64,000 nucleotides of DNA from JAYUJH01 sp043765375 (GTDB lineage: Bacteria > Pseudomonadota > Alphaproteobacteria > Rickettsiales > UBA998). The stretch covers positions 1-64,000 of the forward strand of contig JAYUJH010000041.1 in assembly GCA_043765375.1 (NCBI GenBank), read 5' to 3'. The notes beneath the pieces were generated by a model that saw only the letters and a program-made list of their open reading frames with translations, was not told the origin of the DNA and did no database searches. A program made the position numbers and the translations under genes. Positions 51,567 through 60,492 of the stretch are shown here, in pieces (the stretch's first letter is position 1; every line of letters starts with the position of its first letter).

Positions 51567-52921
51567 AGTTATTATGGCGTTGGGGGGTGATTGCGTTGGT
51601 GGTGGCGTGCGTTGCATCAATTACAATTTGGTTGAAAAATAATGATGGTGGCGTGCAGATTAACTGGTTGGGTTATCAAATCAGCGCACCATTTTGGTTG
51701 TTAATATCGGCTATGATGGTGGTTTTATTCACCGTGGCAATGGCGATATGGGCGGTGATGCGCCTGAAGTTTTGGCGCAAAAAATCATCATTGCAACATA
51801 GTTTGAAAAATCAGCAAATGGGGTTGTCAGAGGTGACAAAATTGATAAGCTCGCTGGCACTTGGTGATGTGAAAGATGCGACAAAATATTTGCGTAATTG
51901 TAAAAAATTGTTAGGGTCGGATAATGGGTTATATCAATTATTGGATTTTTATGTGGCTGCTAAAGATGGTGGGGATTTGCCACAAAATAACTTGGAAAAA
52001 CTAGAGAAATTGACGCAATTAGAAAATTATAGTGAAACAAAATTGCTTAGTTATAGTGCTAAAGCGAATATGGCGTTGCAGCAAGGAGAGTTGCAAACAG
52101 CGTTGACTGAAGCAAAAAAACTCTATGAAATGCAAGGAGATAATCCCCGCATTAATCAGCAATATTTGGGCTTGTTGTTGCAAAATGCAGAGTTTGCGTT
52201 GGCTGGGATTATGTTGAAAAAATCCCGTAAGAGTAAGGTTTTTACGGCGAAAAAACTGGATAAATTGCAAGCGATTATGTTTTTTATGCAGTTTAAGCAA
52301 CAGCAGGAGCAGACTAGTTTATTGCAACAATCATTCAATTCATCACCAGATTTTGCACCTGCTTATGAGTGGATTATTGCAACGAATAAAACTTCGGCGA
52401 GAGATGACTTCTCTATGAAAGATGCGTGGAAAATGTTGCAAATAGCTTGGCAAGCGAACCCGCACCCTGAATTGGTGGAGATTATATTACAATATTTCAG
52501 CAATGAAGAACCACAGAAATTGCAAAAACAATTGCAGAAAATGAAAGATGCGCACCCAAATCATATTGAAACACAATGGTTGTTGGCGAACATGGCGATG
52601 GTTGGCAAGCATTATGATGTTGCACGAAACCATTTGAAGGCGGGATTGGCGATTTCAGCGCAACAACGTTTTTATGGAATGTTGGTGCGCTTGGAGGAGC
52701 AAACCTCCGATGAAAAAGCTGCTAAAATATGGTTGCAAAAAATGGCAAATGCAAAGGCGGATCCATCATGGTTTTGTGATAATTGCGGGCATAATCATTC
52801 ATATTGGCAGTTAAAATGTGATAATTGCCATGTTTTTGCGGAAATGGAGTTTGGCGAAAATAATATTCATAATAGTAACAATAATATGTTGAAAAATCAG
52901 ACTTATATTGGAATTATGTGA
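51563..52921 (+). CDS. hemY: HemY-like protein with TPR domain and C-terminal zinc ribbon
   Basis: The 452-residue inner-membrane protein has two N-terminal membrane helices (about 6-24 and 42-66) and the HemY_N domain, followed by TPR-like helices (about 100-390). It ends with a CDNCGH...CDNCH double CxxC (about 420-440), which should bind zinc as in LapB. Its role in haem synthesis is not settled; the name reflects the family. It overlaps the Mic60-like gene by four bases, the usual alphaproteobacterial pair. Confidence 0.88.
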   Translation: MKLLWRWGVIALVVACVASITIWLKNNDGGVQINWLGYQISAPFWLLISAMMVVLFTVAMAIWAVMRLKFWRKKSSLQHSLKNQQMGLSEVTKLISSLALGDVKDATKYLRNCKKLLGSDNGLYQLLDFYVAAKDGGDLPQNNLEKLEKLTQLENYSETKLLSYSAKANMALQQGELQTALTEAKKLYEMQGDNPRINQQYLGLLLQNAEFALAGIMLKKSRKSKVFTAKKLDKLQAIMFFMQFKQQQEQTSLLQQSFNSSPDFAPAYEWIIATNKTSARDDFSMKDAWKMLQIAWQANPHPELVEIILQYFSNEEPQKLQKQLQKMKDAHPNHIETQWLLANMAMVGKHYDVARNHLKAGLAISAQQRFYGMLVRLEEQTSDEKAAKIWLQKMANAKADPSWFCDNCGHNHSYWQLKCDNCHVFAEMEFGENNIHNSNNNMLKNQTYIGIM

Positions 52922-52989
52922 TTTTATAATATTAGTAAAATCCATGATATATATAAAAATATTTGACAAATGCGTTGATTATAGGTTTG

Positions 52990-55900
52990 ATGGTGGCTAT
53001 GGAAAATGATGGCAAATTGAAATATTATTCATCTGAGCTGGAGCAGCATTTTGGCAAGCATGGTATGTATGATGCGAGTGATGAGCATGATGCTTGCGGG
53101 GTTGGTTTGGTCGCAGCGATTGATGGCAACCCAAGGCGTGAAGTGATTGATAAAGCGATTGCTGCGCTGAAATCTGTGTGGCATCGTGGGGCGGTGAATG
53201 GTGATGGCAAAACGGGCGACGGTGCGGGAATCCATTTGCAATTACCGCATAATTTTTTCGCAAGCGTTGTGCCAACATATGCACAAGCGATTGCTGAAGG
53301 CGCGCCTGTTGGGGTGGGAATGTTGTTTCTGCCACGCACAGATGCGGGAGCGCAGGAAGAGGCAAAACTGATTATTGAAACGGAGATTGCTCGCCTTAAT
53401 ATGCGCATAATAGGGTGGCGACAAGTGCCAATTCGCCCTGAAATTATTGGTGATGATGCTAATTTCACTCGCCCTGAAATTATGCAGGTGTTTATTCGTG
53501 GTGCTGTTGCGCCCCTTAAAAATATATTCACCCCCCCTCCCAACCTCCCCCCGCAAGGGGGGGAGGAGCCGTTTGCGAACGACCCTCCAGAGCAAAAACG
53601 AGGGGAGGAGCTGTTTGCGAACGACCCCCCAGAACAGAAAATGAGCTTTGCTTCTACGCAAAAAATGGAGCAGGAGTTTAGCGCAGACAATGCGCAGAGG
53701 GATAAAAATAATGATGAGTTTGAACGCAATTTATATATTATTCGCCGTCGTATTGAGCGTAAATTACGGCAAGCAGCGATTAATGATTGCTATATTTGCT
53801 CGCTTTCAAGCCGTATTATAATTTATAAAGGCCTGTTTCAAGCATCGCATTTGAGTGTGTTTTATCCTGAATTGAACAATCCGTTGCTTGTTTCATCATA
53901 TGCTATTTTTCATCAGCGATTTTCCACTAATACCGCACCAAGTTGGGCGATGGCGCAGCCTTTTCGTATGGTAGCGCATAATGGTGAGATTAACACGCTT
54001 CGTGGCAATGTGAACTGGATGAGCAGCTATGAGGCTTGTTTTGGGGCGGAAGTTTTTGCCCATGCGATTGAGGATTTAACCCCGATTGTGCCACCGAGTG
54101 GTTCTGACACTGCAATGCTTGATGCGGTGATGGAGTTTATCACTTTATCAGGCAAGAAATTACCATTTTCAAAGTTGATGTTGATTCCGCCAGCTTGGCG
54201 CAAAGATGATGATTTGATTGAGGATTCACACAAAGCATTATATGAATATGCAAATTGTTTAATGTCACCATGGGACGGCCCCGCAGCGATTGTGGCGTGT
54301 GATGGTAATTGGGTGGTTGCAGGGACTGACCGCAATGGGTTGCGCCCTTTGCGTTATGCGATAACTAAGGATGGGTTGCTTACCGTTGGTTCAGAAACTG
54401 GAATGGTAGCATTAGCGAGTGATGATGTGTTGCACTTGGGGCAGCTTTCACCAGGGCAGTTGATCGGGGTGGATTTATGCACGGGTAAATATTACGGTGA
54501 TGTGGAGCTGAAAAATTATTTGGCAAGTGCAGCTGATTATGCAGACAAAATCGCTAATATTAAAGAGATTAGGATTGGGGGGGTTAAGGTTGTTGAAGAT
54601 GATGTTAATCAAAATGAAGTATTAAATATATCTGAGAATGATAATCAATCGCATGATGTTAGTTCGCTATTAAATCAGCAATTTGCAGCGGGATTTTCGG
54701 CAGAAGATATTGATATGATAATATTGCCAATGTTGCGTGATGGCAAGGAGGCTGTTGGTTCAATGGGTGATGATACGCCTTTGGCAGTGATGTCTTCACA
54801 TTATCGTGGGTTGCATCATTTTTTCAGGCAGCATTTTTCACAAGTAACCAATCCACCGATTGACCCGTTGCGTGAGGCTCATGCGATGAGTTTGGCGACA
54901 AAAGTTGGTATGGTGCGCAATATTTTGGGAGAAAATCCAGATTTATCAGCGATAGTTCATTTGGATACGCCAATTTTGATGCAAGCGGAAATGCAAGCAT
55001 TGCTCGCACATTTTGCGGGGCTTCATTCATGTGTGTTGGATTGCACTTATGGCGCAAGCGATGATGCAGATGCGTTGCGTAATGCGATTGATGAATTAAT
55101 CATGCAAGCTGATGACGCAATCAAGCATGGGGCGCAAATGCTGGTTTTATGTGATATGAACGCGGGGGCGGATAGGTTGGTTATTCCAGCAATTTTGGCA
55201 GCGGCAGCCGTGCATACTCATATGGTGAATCTGCGCAAACGTAAGCAATTATCAATTATTTCACGAACATCATGTGTGTGTGATACTCATAGCATGGCAG
55301 TGCTGATTGGCGTGGGAGCAACGGCGGTATATCCATATTTGATGGAGCAAACGGCTCGGAGTTTATGCGATGCTGGTAAGGTGAAATATGTAACAAAAAC
55401 TTTACCAATACAATCTTCAGTTATACCCTCTCCTCAACCCACTTTTCCCTCTCCCCTAGCCCCTCTCCCAGAGGGCGAGGGGAACTCTCTCAAAAATCAT
55501 ATTGCCCTCTCCCCACCAATTACCTCACCCCTCACCCCTACCCTCTCCCAAGGGGAGAGGGAGGCACTCAATCAGCAGCATTACTCTAAATTAAGCCGAT
55601 ATATGGTTGAGTTTGCTAGAGAATTGCGTCAGAACTCCTCAAACGTGCAGCAAGCATTATGGCAAGTTTTACGCAATAGTAATTTACAAGTCAAGTTTCG
55701 TAGGCAACACCCGATTGATAACTTAATTATAGATTTTTATTGCCATGAATTAAAATTAGGAATTGAGATATTTAAGGTTAAGGCAGAATTATCAAAACAA
55801 CAATATCTGCAAACTAAAAATATTAAATTATTACAATTTGATAATCAAGAAATGCTGAAAGATGTTGGTAAGTTCATAAATATCATTATTGATGAAATTG

Positions 55901-58500
55901 AAATGCGCCAGAAACTCAGCATTCAAGATAAAGACAGCATTCAAAAATATAGTTCTGGATTTAGCGTTCCCTCTCCCAAAGGGAGAGGGCAGGGTGAGGT
56001 TATCTCCCCTCTCCTCATAGGAGAGGGGCAGGGGGTGAGGTCTGGTAGTGATATTTCTATAATTGAGTTTGAGCAAGCTATTAAAAATCTGCGTCATGCT
56101 TATGAACAGGGTATGTTGAAGATTATGTCAAAAATGGGCATTTCGGTGATAAGTTCGTATCGTGGAGGGCGCAATTTTGATGCAATTGGTCTATCACGTT
56201 CACTGGTGGCGGAGTTTTTTCCGGGGTTGGTTTCTCGCATTTCGGGGATTGGGTTGCAGGAGTTGCAGCGTAAAATCAAGGATTTGCATGATGTGGCTTA
56301 TAATAAAAAAAATCCGTTAGCAATTGGGAGCCTACCAATAGGGGGCCTACCAATTGGAGGCCTACCAATAGGAGGATTTTATCGTTATCGCAATAATGGT
56401 GAAAAACATGCTTATGAAGGTGAATTAATTCATCGTTTGCAAACGGCATGTGCTACGGGGAGTTATAAACAATATCTAGATTTCGTCAGTGGAGTTGCTA
56501 AGCAAGAAGCAATTCACATACGTTCACTGTTTGAGTTTAACTCGGATCGCAAAGCAATTTTGTTGCAGGAAGTGGAATCTGTGCAAAATATTCGCAAGCG
56601 TTTTGTTGCCCCCGCCATGTCACTTGGGTCGCTAAGTCCAGAGGCACATCATACGCTAGCAATTGCTATGAACCGTATCGGAGCGGCGAGTAATTCGGGC
56701 GAAGGTGGTGAAGGAGCAGAGCGATATTATCCGTTAGCCAATGGTGATAATCCTAATTCTAGCATCAAACAAGTTGCATCGGGGCGTTTTGGGGTAACAG
56801 CGCAATATTTGCAACATTGCTCGGAGATTCAAATAAAGGTGGCGCAAGGAGCAAAACCGGGTGAAGGGGGGCAGTTGCCATCATTCAAAGTGACGGCTGA
56901 AATTGCTCGGTTGCGCCATACAACTATTGGCACAATGTTAATTTCACCACCGCCACATCATGATATATATTCCATAGAAGATTTAGCGCAGTTAATTTAT
57001 GACCTTAAACAAATTAATCCGAATGCGATTGTGTCCGTCAAGTTGGTGGCGCAATCAGGAATTGGGACGATTGCAAGCGGGGTGGTGAAAGCGTTGGCGG
57101 ATAAAATCATTATTTCAGGGCATGTGGGAGGAACTGGTGCAAGCCCGCTTTCTAGCATAAAATATGCTGGTGTTCCTTGGGAAATGGGGCTGGCGGAGGT
57201 GAGCCAAGTTCTTGCGATTAATAAACTCCGTCATAGGGTGCGGTTGCAAACTGATGGCGGTTTGAAAGTTGGGCGTGATATTGTGATTGCCGCTATGCTT
57301 GGTGCAGATGAATATGCAATTGGAACACTTTCATTGGTGGCGATGGGTTGTTTGATGGTGCGACAATGTCATAGCAACACTTGCCCCGTTGGGATTTGCA
57401 CGCAAAATGAGCAATTACGCAAGCATTTTGATGGCACGCCAGAGAAGGTGATTAACCTGATGAGCTTTATCGCTGAAGATGTGCGTCATATTTTGGCAGA
57501 TTTGGGTTATTCCTCGCTTAATGAAATTATCGGCCGCACTGATTTGTTGCGGCAAATGGTGCATGAAAATGCGGATATTAATATGTTGGATTTAACGCCG
57601 TTACTCACCCGACCAACTTTACACAATGCAGAAATGAAGCAAGATTCACGCCCCTATAACCCTGTTGCAGATGCGTTGGATAGCAAGATTATCGCTGAAG
57701 CAGGAGAATCACTAAGGTTGGGGCAGAAAGTGCAGTTGAATTATACGGTGCATAATACTGACCGAACCATAGGAGCGGGTCTTTCACATTATTTGTTGAA
57801 GCATCATAGTGATATGAGTGGTGATATGAGACTAACAGATACCATGCTAACAGATAATTTAGTGCAGCTTTCATTGCAAGGGACAGCGGGGCAATCACTT
57901 GGAGCATTTTTGGTGCATGGCGTGGTGATTAATTTGCAAGGTGATGCGAATGATTATGTTGGCAAAGGGCTTTCAGGCGGGCGAATTATTGTGCGCCCTG
58001 ACCCTGCATCGGGGCTTGTGAGCCAACAAAATGCAATTATTGGTAACACAGTGCTTTATGGCGCAACTAGTGGAGAATTATATGCGGCGGGGATTGCGGG
58101 TGAGCGTTTTGCGGTGCGTAACTCGGGGGCGATAGCGGTGATTGAGGGTTGCGGTTCAAACGCACTGGAATATATGACTGGTGGTGTGGTGGTGATACTC
58201 GGCAAAACTGGTAATAATATAGCAGCGGGAATGACGGGCGGAATTGCTTATATTTATGATGAAACTTTGATTGATGGGCGGGGATTATTACCGCAATTAA
58301 TTAATAATGAAAATGTGGTTTGTAAAAATATGGTTTATAAAAACATAGTTTATAATGGGGTTTCAGATGCGGAGCATATTGTGAAATTGCAGCAATTAAT
58401 TGAAAAGCATGTGCGCTATACTGGTTCAATATATGCGCAAAATATTTTGGAGAGTTGGGAGCAAAGTTTGCAATGCTTTTGGGTGGTGCAACCAAAATAA
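52990..58500 (+). CDS. gltB: Glutamate synthase large subunit with several in-frame insertions
   Basis: GltB makes two glutamates from glutamine and 2-oxoglutarate. All core parts are visible: the N-terminal glutaminase with cysteine in HDACGVGL (residue 36), FHQRFSTNTAPSWAMAQPFR, the FMN domain (MSLGSLSPEAHHTLAIAMNRIGAASNSGEGGE), Fe-S cysteines in CLMVRQCHSNTCPVGIC, and the beta-helix end. At 1836 residues it exceeds the usual ~1510. The excess lies in a 70-residue Pro/Gln/Glu-rich insert (53505-53715), a 220-residue insert with a decayed DUF559 domain (55395-56060), and short 15-bp repeat expansions. The start is uncertain between ATG 52990 and 52999. gltD is not in the window. Confidence 0.93.
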   Translation: MVAMENDGKLKYYSSELEQHFGKHGMYDASDEHDACGVGLVAAIDGNPRREVIDKAIAALKSVWHRGAVNGDGKTGDGAGIHLQLPHNFFASVVPTYAQAIAEGAPVGVGMLFLPRTDAGAQEEAKLIIETEIARLNMRIIGWRQVPIRPEIIGDDANFTRPEIMQVFIRGAVAPLKNIFTPPPNLPPQGGEEPFANDPPEQKRGEELFANDPPEQKMSFASTQKMEQEFSADNAQRDKNNDEFERNLYIIRRRIERKLRQAAINDCYICSLSSRIIIYKGLFQASHLSVFYPELNNPLLVSSYAIFHQRFSTNTAPSWAMAQPFRMVAHNGEINTLRGNVNWMSSYEACFGAEVFAHAIEDLTPIVPPSGSDTAMLDAVMEFITLSGKKLPFSKLMLIPPAWRKDDDLIEDSHKALYEYANCLMSPWDGPAAIVACDGNWVVAGTDRNGLRPLRYAITKDGLLTVGSETGMVALASDDVLHLGQLSPGQLIGVDLCTGKYYGDVELKNYLASAADYADKIANIKEIRIGGVKVVEDDVNQNEVLNISENDNQSHDVSSLLNQQFAAGFSAEDIDMIILPMLRDGKEAVGSMGDDTPLAVMSSHYRGLHHFFRQHFSQVTNPPIDPLREAHAMSLATKVGMVRNILGENPDLSAIVHLDTPILMQAEMQALLAHFAGLHSCVLDCTYGASDDADALRNAIDELIMQADDAIKHGAQMLVLCDMNAGADRLVIPAILAAAAVHTHMVNLRKRKQLSIISRTSCVCDTHSMAVLIGVGATAVYPYLMEQTARSLCDAGKVKYVTKTLPIQSSVIPSPQPTFPSPLAPLPEGEGNSLKNHIALSPPITSPLTPTLSQGEREALNQQHYSKLSRYMVEFARELRQNSSNVQQALWQVLRNSNLQVKFRRQHPIDNLIIDFYCHELKLGIEIFKVKAELSKQQYLQTKNIKLLQFDNQEMLKDVGKFINIIIDEIEMRQKLSIQDKDSIQKYSSGFSVPSPKGRGQGEVISPLLIGEGQGVRSGSDISIIEFEQAIKNLRHAYEQGMLKIMSKMGISVISSYRGGRNFDAIGLSRSLVAEFFPGLVSRISGIGLQELQRKIKDLHDVAYNKKNPLAIGSLPIGGLPIGGLPIGGFYRYRNNGEKHAYEGELIHRLQTACATGSYKQYLDFVSGVAKQEAIHIRSLFEFNSDRKAILLQEVESVQNIRKRFVAPAMSLGSLSPEAHHTLAIAMNRIGAASNSGEGGEGAERYYPLANGDNPNSSIKQVASGRFGVTAQYLQHCSEIQIKVAQGAKPGEGGQLPSFKVTAEIARLRHTTIGTMLISPPPHHDIYSIEDLAQLIYDLKQINPNAIVSVKLVAQSGIGTIASGVVKALADKIIISGHVGGTGASPLSSIKYAGVPWEMGLAEVSQVLAINKLRHRVRLQTDGGLKVGRDIVIAAMLGADEYAIGTLSLVAMGCLMVRQCHSNTCPVGICTQNEQLRKHFDGTPEKVINLMSFIAEDVRHILADLGYSSLNEIIGRTDLLRQMVHENADINMLDLTPLLTRPTLHNAEMKQDSRPYNPVADALDSKIIAEAGESLRLGQKVQLNYTVHNTDRTIGAGLSHYLLKHHSDMSGDMRLTDTMLTDNLVQLSLQGTAGQSLGAFLVHGVVINLQGDANDYVGKGLSGGRIIVRPDPASGLVSQQNAIIGNTVLYGATSGELYAAGIAGERFAVRNSGAIAVIEGCGSNALEYMTGGVVVILGKTGNNIAAGMTGGIAYIYDETLIDGRGLLPQLINNENVVCKNMVYKNIVYNGVSDAEHIVKLQQLIEKHVRYTGSIYAQNILESWEQSLQCFWVVQPK
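53505..53715 (+). repeat. Repeat-derived insertion 1 in gltB, with 42-bp x2 duplication
   Basis: A C- and G-rich segment interrupts the conserved glutaminase region between QVFIRG and FERNLYIIRRR. It begins with a palindromic CCTCCC...GGGAGG piece and continues with two 42-bp units (53560-53601 and 53602-53643) that encode EPFANDPPEQKRG and ELFANDPPEQKMS. Its base composition differs sharply from the surroundings. Confidence 0.8.
55395..56060 (+). mobile_element. Insertion 2 in gltB: palindromic repeats flanking a DUF559-like domain
   Basis: Inside gltB, GC-rich palindromic units of the CCCTCTCCC...GGGAGAGGG type (55425-55565 and 55968-56045) flank a segment (55578-55905) encoding FARELRQNSSNVQQALWQVLR, FRRQHPIDNLIIDFYC and a C-terminal helix. 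These match DUF559 (very-short-patch-repair-like endonuclease) proteins. The catalytic IELDGGQH block is replaced by IEIFKVKAE, so nuclease activity is probably lost. The frame stays open from end to end. It lies between AGKVKYV and EFEQAIKNLRHAYE, a linker before the FMN-binding domain. Confidence 0.75.
56317..56376 (+). repeat. 15-bp x4 tandem repeat in gltB
   Basis: Units of type CTACCAATAGGGGGC encode LAIGS, LPIGG, LPIGG and LPIGG just before GFYRYRNNGEKHAYEGE in a surface loop of the FMN domain. Confidence 0.88.
57832..57861 (+). repeat. 15-bp x2 tandem repeat in gltB
   Basis: CTAACAGATACCATG is followed by CTAACAGATAATTTA, encoding LTDTM and LTDNL at the start of the beta-helix domain. 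Confidence 0.75.
58318..58362 (+). repeat. 15-bp x3 tandem repeat in gltB
   Basis: GTTTGTAAAAATATG, GTTTATAAAAACATA and GTTTATAATGGGGTT encode VCKNM, VYKNI and VYNGV near the C terminus. Confidence 0.8.
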
Positions 58501-58564
58501 TATGTTGCGAAATACTTATTTTATAATATATAATGGAAAATAAAATATTTTTTAGGTAAATAGA

Positions 58565-59287
58565 ATGCATAGTTTTTCAATTAATAGTAAATCGATAGTT
58601 TTTATTTCAGAAGCTGTAGGTAATATTGTTTCACAAAATGGAATAGATATTATAACATCATCGAATAATTCTATTGATAATAAAAAAATACCAGCATTTT
58701 ATGTTAATCAATTTGATTTAAGTGAAAACAAAGTCATAGATAAAACTTGGGAAGAAGAAGAAAGACCAGTTTATACCGGGGTTGAAGCAAATATAATTTA
58801 TAAAAATGGAATAAATATTGCAGCGCAATTCAATAGATTAATGGTAGCTAATAATAAACAAGATATATCTGACACAGTATTCACGACTAAAGCAAAAAAT
58901 TTGTATAAAATGCTTAATGATAAAGAAATAAAACCTAATCAAATAGGATTAAATTTTTTCATGTTATTAAGTTGTGAAAATTGCGATGATTATATTAATG
59001 ATAACTTTTTGAATAAAAGCGTATTTTCAAAACTAGGAAAATCAGTGTTGCAACCTTACGTAAGAGTTTCATATGAAATTACAGAATATGAAAAATTAAA
59101 TATAGCAATTTACACAGCTAAAAAAGAAAATATCAAGAACAACACTATGTCGGGAGATGAATTTGTTGTGCTTGAAGCCAATTATCATTATGAATTAAAA
59201 TCTGAAAATACCTCTGCAAACATTATAATAGATAACAGCAAGAAAAAATTAGATTTACTTAAAAAGTTATTTTCCATAGAGTCTTAA
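58565..59287 (+). CDS. Unknown soluble protein (cassette 2, gene A)
   Basis: The 240-residue protein has no signal or membrane span. Elements in order: ANIIYKNGINIAAQFNRL (about 75-92), a helix with TKAKNLYKML, IGLNFFMLL (about 137-145), VRVSYEI, DEFVVLEANYHYEL and a lysine-rich C-terminal helix. The order and spacing match the product of 3866-4534. I cannot name the family. It follows gltB by 64 bp and gene B starts 3 bp after its stop. Base use is more AT-rich than gltB. Confidence 0.8.
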   Translation: MHSFSINSKSIVFISEAVGNIVSQNGIDIITSSNNSIDNKKIPAFYVNQFDLSENKVIDKTWEEEERPVYTGVEANIIYKNGINIAAQFNRLMVANNKQDISDTVFTTKAKNLYKMLNDKEIKPNQIGLNFFMLLSCENCDDYINDNFLNKSVFSKLGKSVLQPYVRVSYEITEYEKLNIAIYTAKKENIKNNTMSGDEFVVLEANYHYELKSENTSANIIIDNSKKKLDLLKKLFSIES

Positions 59288-59290
59288 GCA

Positions 59291-59683
59291 ATGAACTCAC
59301 CAACAATACCTACAGGAACAGTTACTAACCCAGCATTATCTTCAACCGCAGCTAGTGCAAGTTTCACAGTTTCACCGCCTCAATTAACACAGGTTCCTAA
59401 TCAAGGTAGCAAAGGCTGGATGAAATATTTTAATAACACTCCTGTTATTTCCGTAATTGTATGTTTAATTGCAACTATAATAGGCATGGCTATTAATATT
59501 TACTATAAGGATAACAGTCAAGTAACTACAGATATTGTAAACTTGGCTGATAAACTTGAGACAATAAATAATAATTTGATAAACAACAATAATTCTATTA
59601 ATGCAAAGATAGATAATCTGGATGTTAGATTAACTCATAGAATAGATTTGCTTTTTCAAGATAATAAAAACAAAATAAAATGA
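59291..59683 (+). CDS. Unknown one-span membrane protein with coiled coil (cassette 2, gene B)
   Basis: The 130-residue product has a Ser/Thr/Pro-rich disordered start (1-40), one membrane helix (about 51-71, PVISVIVCLIATIIGMAINIY) and a C-terminal coil with repeated Asn/Ile/Leu heptads (LADKLETINNNLI, KIDNLDVRLTHRIDLL). It has the same parts as the product of 3229-3876 but with the coil after the membrane span. It starts 3 bp after gene A, and its stop overlaps the SDR start (ATGA), so the cassette is coupled on both sides. Confidence 0.78.
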   Translation: MNSPTIPTGTVTNPALSSTAASASFTVSPPQLTQVPNQGSKGWMKYFNNTPVISVIVCLIATIIGMAINIYYKDNSQVTTDIVNLADKLETINNNLINNNNSINAKIDNLDVRLTHRIDLLFQDNKNKIK

Positions 59684-60447
59684 AACATGCACTAATCACG
59701 GGGGCGGCGAAACGAGTTGGGCGAGAAATTGCCTTGCATTTGGCAGCTAATGGCTATGATATTACTATTCATTATAATGATTCATATGATGAAGCGTGCC
59801 AAACCAAGCATGATGTTGAATTGCATAATGTGAAATGTTGGTTGGTGCAAGCTGATTTGAGTGATTTGCATCAGGCTGGTGAGATTGTGCAAAAAGCATA
59901 TGCGCAAGGTGGGGAAATAACTTTATTAATTAACAACGCATCATTATTTTTGAAAGATGATTTGGCAAATGTTACAGCGCAATCATTGCAATCCCACATG
60001 AATATTAATTGTTTTAGTGCGGTGATGTTGACGCAAGAATTGTTGAAACAAAAAATGGAGGCGCATAGTTCGTCACTCAATAATTTGTCACCGACGCAAG
60101 TGATATGTTTGCTTGATGGTATGAATAGTTGGAGTATCTCGCCTAATTTTTTGGCTTATTCACTGAGCAAGCAAGCATTGGAGCAGTTCATAAAATTGCA
60201 AGCGGCAAGCCTTGCACCGCATATTCGCCTGAATGGAATTGCACTCGGGGCAACCATGTGCGGGCATATGGATAAGGAAGATACATTTGCAAAAATTGCT
60301 GAATTAAGCCCGCTTAAACGAGTTAGCAACCCGCAAGAAGTGTGTGACGCTGTGATGTTTTTGGAGAATATTCCAACAATCACGGGGCAGATTATTTCGC
60401 TCTCAAGTGGGTTTAATTTGCAATCAATTAGTGGTGCTAGGTTTTAG
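59680..60447 (+). CDS. Short-chain dehydrogenase, FolM/pteridine-reductase-like
   Basis: The 255-residue SDR has the cofactor motif TGAAKRVGREIA (about 7-18), where the Arg suggests NADPH, then NNAS and the catalytic Ser and Tyr-x3-Lys in SWSISPNFLAYSLSKQALEQF. The TGxxKRxG form resembles FolM dihydromonapterin reductases and PTR1-type pteridine reductases. The exact substrate cannot be read from sequence. Its ATG overlaps the cassette 2 gene B stop. Confidence 0.85.
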   Translation: MKHALITGAAKRVGREIALHLAANGYDITIHYNDSYDEACQTKHDVELHNVKCWLVQADLSDLHQAGEIVQKAYAQGGEITLLINNASLFLKDDLANVTAQSLQSHMNINCFSAVMLTQELLKQKMEAHSSSLNNLSPTQVICLLDGMNSWSISPNFLAYSLSKQALEQFIKLQAASLAPHIRLNGIALGATMCGHMDKEDTFAKIAELSPLKRVSNPQEVCDAVMFLENIPTITGQIISLSSGFNLQSISGARF

Positions 60448-60459
60448 TAAATTAGGGGC

Positions 60460-60490
60460 TAGGGTTTAGGGTTTAGGGTTTAGGGTTTAG
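60460..60490. repeat. Telomere-like heptamer array (TAGGGTT)4
   Basis: Four perfect TAGGGTT units plus TAG fill the gap between the convergent SDR and rsmE genes, ending two bases before the rsmE stop. The unit equals the plant-type telomere repeat TTTAGGG in another phase. Confidence 0.92.
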
Positions 60491-60492
60491 AA

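Noticed and set aside
55578..55905. DUF559 segment as a separate gene inside gltB
   Set aside because: It has no own start with ribosome site and no stop before the gltB frame resumes. The continuous frame points to a fused insertion.
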